This document shows positions 61,814-64,000 of a stretch of DNA of 64,000 bases, in pieces. This DNA comes from Anaeromicropila herbilytica. GTDB lineage: Bacteria > Bacillota > Clostridia > Lachnospirales > Lachnospiraceae. The first letter of the stretch is position 1. Every line of letters begins with the position of its first letter. The position numbers and the translations under genes are program-made. The DNA lies in contig NZ_AP024169.1 in NCBI RefSeq assembly GCF_016591975.1, forward strand, positions 1,474,001 through 1,538,000, given 5' to 3'. The notes beneath the pieces are model-generated. The model did not search any database. It was not told the DNA's origin and worked only from the letters and a program-made list of their open reading frames with translations.

Positions 61814-64000
61814 ATGAAGAAAGCTACTTTTGAAGAAATAAACCGTAAGCAGCAAGGATTATATGATCCAAGATTTGAACATGACAACTGTGGTATTGGT
61901 GCCATTGTTAATATCAAAGGAATTAAAACACATGAAACAGTAGCGAATGCCCTTAGAATCGTTGAGAATCTAGAACATCGTGCTGGTAAAGACGCAGAAG
62001 GTAAAACAGGTGATGGTGTAGGTATCTTATTACAGATTTCTCACAATTTCTTCACAAAAGCTGTGAAGCCTCTTGGAATAAAATTAGGAAATGAAAGAGA
62101 ATACGGAGTAGGTATGTTCTTCTTTCCACAAGATGAATTAAGTAGAAACCAAGCGAAGAAAATGTTTGAAATTATTGTTGAAAAAGAAGGCTTGGAATTA
62201 TTGGGCTGGAGAGAAGTCCCAACTCATCCAGAAGTATTAGGACATAAAGCGGTAGAATGTATGCCATGCATCGTGCAATGTTTTATTAAGAAACCTGCTA
62301 ACGTAGAAAAAGGTTTGGCATTTGATCGTAAACTATATATTGCAAGAAGAATCTTCGAACAAAGCAACGATGATACTTATGTAGTATCTTTATCAAGCCG
62401 TACGATTGTATATAAAGGTATGTTCCTAGTGGGACAATTACGTACTTTTTTTGCTGATTTACAGAATCCTGATTATTTATCAGCAATTGCAACGGTACAT
62501 TCACGTTTTAGTACGAATACAAATCCAAGTTGGCAAAGAGCACATCCAAACCGTTTTATTGTTCACAATGGCGAAATCAATACCATTCGTGGTAATGCAG
62601 ATAAGATGTTAGCTCGTGAAGAAACTATGGAATCACAATACTTAAAGGGAGAACTTCATAAAGTACTTCCTGTTGTTAATACAGAAGGTTCTGATTCAGC
62701 AATGCTTGATAATACTTTAGAATTCTTAGTAATGAGTGGAATGGAATTACCACTTGCTGTAATGATTACAATTCCAGAACCATGGAGTGGTGATAATAGC
62801 ATCAATCAAGCCAAGAAAGATTTCTATCAATATTACGCAACTATGATGGAACCATGGGATGGTCCAGCATCTATTCTATTCTCAGATGGAGATATCATGG
62901 GAGCTATCTTAGACCGTAACGGATTAAGACCATCAAGATATTATATTACGAACGATGATCAACTAATCTTATCTTCTGAGGTAGGGGTGCTAGATATCCC
63001 TGCAGAAAAGATTGTACGTAAAGAAAGACTTCGTCCAGGTAAAATGTTATTAGTAGATACCGTAAAAGGACAGCTAATCGATGACGATGATCTTAAGAAT
63101 GATTATGCAACACGTAAACCATATGGTGAATGGTTAGATGCGAATCTAGTTCAATTAAAAAATCTAAAGATACCAAATCAAAAGGTACATGAATATACAA
63201 GAGAAGAAAGAGCAAGACTTCAAAAGGCATTTGGATATACATTTGAAGAGTATAAGACATCTATCTTACCAATGGCTAAGACTGGTGGAGAACCAATTGC
63301 AGCGATGGGTGCTGATAGTCCATTACCTGCTCTTTCTAAGAAACACCAACCATTATTTAATTATTTTAGACAATTATTTGCTCAAGTAACGAATCCACCA
63401 ATTGACGCAATTCGTGAAGAAATCGTTACAAGTACCTCTGTATATATTGGAGAAGACGGAAATATCTTAGAAGAAAACGCGAAGAACTGCCAAGTGTTAA
63501 AGATTAATAATCCAATCTTAACAAATACAGATTTACTTAAGATTAAATCAATGAAAGTAGAAGGCTTTAAAGTAGAAGTTCTTCCTATTATATATTATAA
63601 GAATACATCACTCGCGAAAGCAATTGATCACTTATTTATAGAAGCAGATCGTGCTTACAAAGATGGAGCTAATGTGTTAATTCTATCAGACCGTGGTGTT
63701 GATGAGAATCATGTTGCAATCCCTTCATTACTAGCAGTGTCTGCATTACAGCAACATCTTGTTAAGACAAAGAAGAGAACTAGTGTGGCTATGATTCTAG
63801 AAAGTGCAGAACCAAGAGAGATTCATCACTTTGCAACTTTGTTAGGATATGGCGCATGTGCAATCAATCCATACCTTGCACAAGAAACAATCAAGCAACT
63901 TATTGATAGTAATATGTTAGATAAAGATTACTATGCAGCAGTTGATGATTATAATAAAGCAGTAATCAAAGGAATCGTTAAGATTGCTTCTAAGATGGGT
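61814..64000 (+). CDS. gltB: Glutamate synthase large subunit, 3' end outside the window
   Basis: The first 729 codons are visible and the frame is open to the last base. ATG 61814 with GGCGGA upstream. A short propeptide ends before the N-terminal nucleophile Cys26 in DNCGIGA. The type II glutamine amidotransferase domain contains HSRFSTNTNPSW and HNGEINT. The central domain then begins (about residue 430 on, NPPIDAIREEIVTS, LSDRGVDENHVAIPSLLA). Makes glutamate from glutamine and 2-oxoglutarate; complements the glnA at 42665. Confidence 0.97.
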   Translation, partial: MKKATFEEINRKQQGLYDPRFEHDNCGIGAIVNIKGIKTHETVANALRIVENLEHRAGKDAEGKTGDGVGILLQISHNFFTKAVKPLGIKLGNEREYGVGMFFFPQDELSRNQAKKMFEIIVEKEGLELLGWREVPTHPEVLGHKAVECMPCIVQCFIKKPANVEKGLAFDRKLYIARRIFEQSNDDTYVVSLSSRTIVYKGMFLVGQLRTFFADLQNPDYLSAIATVHSRFSTNTNPSWQRAHPNRFIVHNGEINTIRGNADKMLAREETMESQYLKGELHKVLPVVNTEGSDSAMLDNTLEFLVMSGMELPLAVMITIPEPWSGDNSINQAKKDFYQYYATMMEPWDGPASILFSDGDIMGAILDRNGLRPSRYYITNDDQLILSSEVGVLDIPAEKIVRKERLRPGKMLLVDTVKGQLIDDDDLKNDYATRKPYGEWLDANLVQLKNLKIPNQKVHEYTREERARLQKAFGYTFEEYKTSILPMAKTGGEPIAAMGADSPLPALSKKHQPLFNYFRQLFAQVTNPPIDAIREEIVTSTSVYIGEDGNILEENAKNCQVLKINNPILTNTDLLKIKSMKVEGFKVEVLPIIYYKNTSLAKAIDHLFIEADRAYKDGANVLILSDRGVDENHVAIPSLLAVSALQQHLVKTKKRTSVAMILESAEPREIHHFATLLGYGACAINPYLAQETIKQLIDSNMLDKDYYAAVDDYNKAVIKGIVKIASKMG

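Noticed and set aside
1..64000. tRNA or rRNA genes, phage genes, insertion-sequence transposases
   Set aside because: None was recognised on either strand; the only element with mobile-like features is the gene-free palindrome at 53568-53873.

Overview
The window is about 64 kb of AT-rich DNA (AGGAGG-type ribosome binding sites, TTGACA/TATAAT promoters, many intrinsic terminators) from a low-GC Gram-positive bacterium. Gene content (YesMN-type two-component pair beside a lactose-type ABC transporter and GH2 beta-galactosidase, T-box regulation, GatCAB with a short archaeal-type AspRS, GlnA followed by an ANTAR regulator, a sporulation-type deacetylase) fits a spore-forming, plant-polysaccharide-degrading member of the Lachnospiraceae, close to Clostridium (Lachnoclostridium) phytofermentans. 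The species assignment is inference.

Layout. 1-9.5 kb: the end of an FtsX-type ABC permease, then mostly single accessory genes (zinc-ribbon membrane protein, pyrophosphatase-like protein, pentapeptide-repeat protein, ThyX-like protein, GyrI-like protein and AraC regulator, aminoglycoside adenylyltransferase-like enzyme, GNAT acetyltransferase, two-domain multicopper oxidase). 10-19.8 kb: a sugar module with lipoprotein binding protein, two permeases, beta-galactosidase, response regulator and histidine kinase. 20.3-34.7 kb: a type VII (ESX/WXG100) secretion island with FHA membrane protein, EssC-like ATPase, LytTR regulator, YukD-like protein, one helical protein without WXG, five WXG100 proteins, a candidate substrate, a DUF4176 protein, a LURP/tubby-like protein and a VWA-TM-FHA protein. 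35-42.4 kb: a Cys-Pro-repeat choice-of-anchor-A protein, a polysaccharide deacetylase, aminopeptidases and an asparaginase. 42.4-44.6 kb: glnA plus ANTAR regulator. 44.7-49.8 kb: an Ig-like surface protein, a PP2C phosphatase and a receptor-like Ser/Thr kinase with an outer leucine-rich-repeat domain. 50-57.5 kb: dapF, T-box-aspS, a 306-bp palindromic element, gatCAB. 57.7-61.1 kb: a soluble chemoreceptor and a FliK-like protein on the minus strand. 61.5-64 kb: the start of gltB behind an attenuator-like leader.

How parts may work together. The type VII island and the kinase/phosphatase locus look like one phospho-threonine circuit: both the VWA-FHA protein and the kinase carry repeated D-K/R-T-V/I-x-L segments in cytosolic linkers, three proteins of the island carry FHA domains, and a PP2C sits next to the kinase. 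EssB, EsaA and EssA homologues were not recognised, so this may be an undescribed architecture. A structured double-hairpin repeat occurs three times, with a fourth looser relative, each time just before or after a gene. glnA and gltB each have a strong promoter followed within about 80 nt by an intrinsic-terminator hairpin, which suggests transcript-level nitrogen control.
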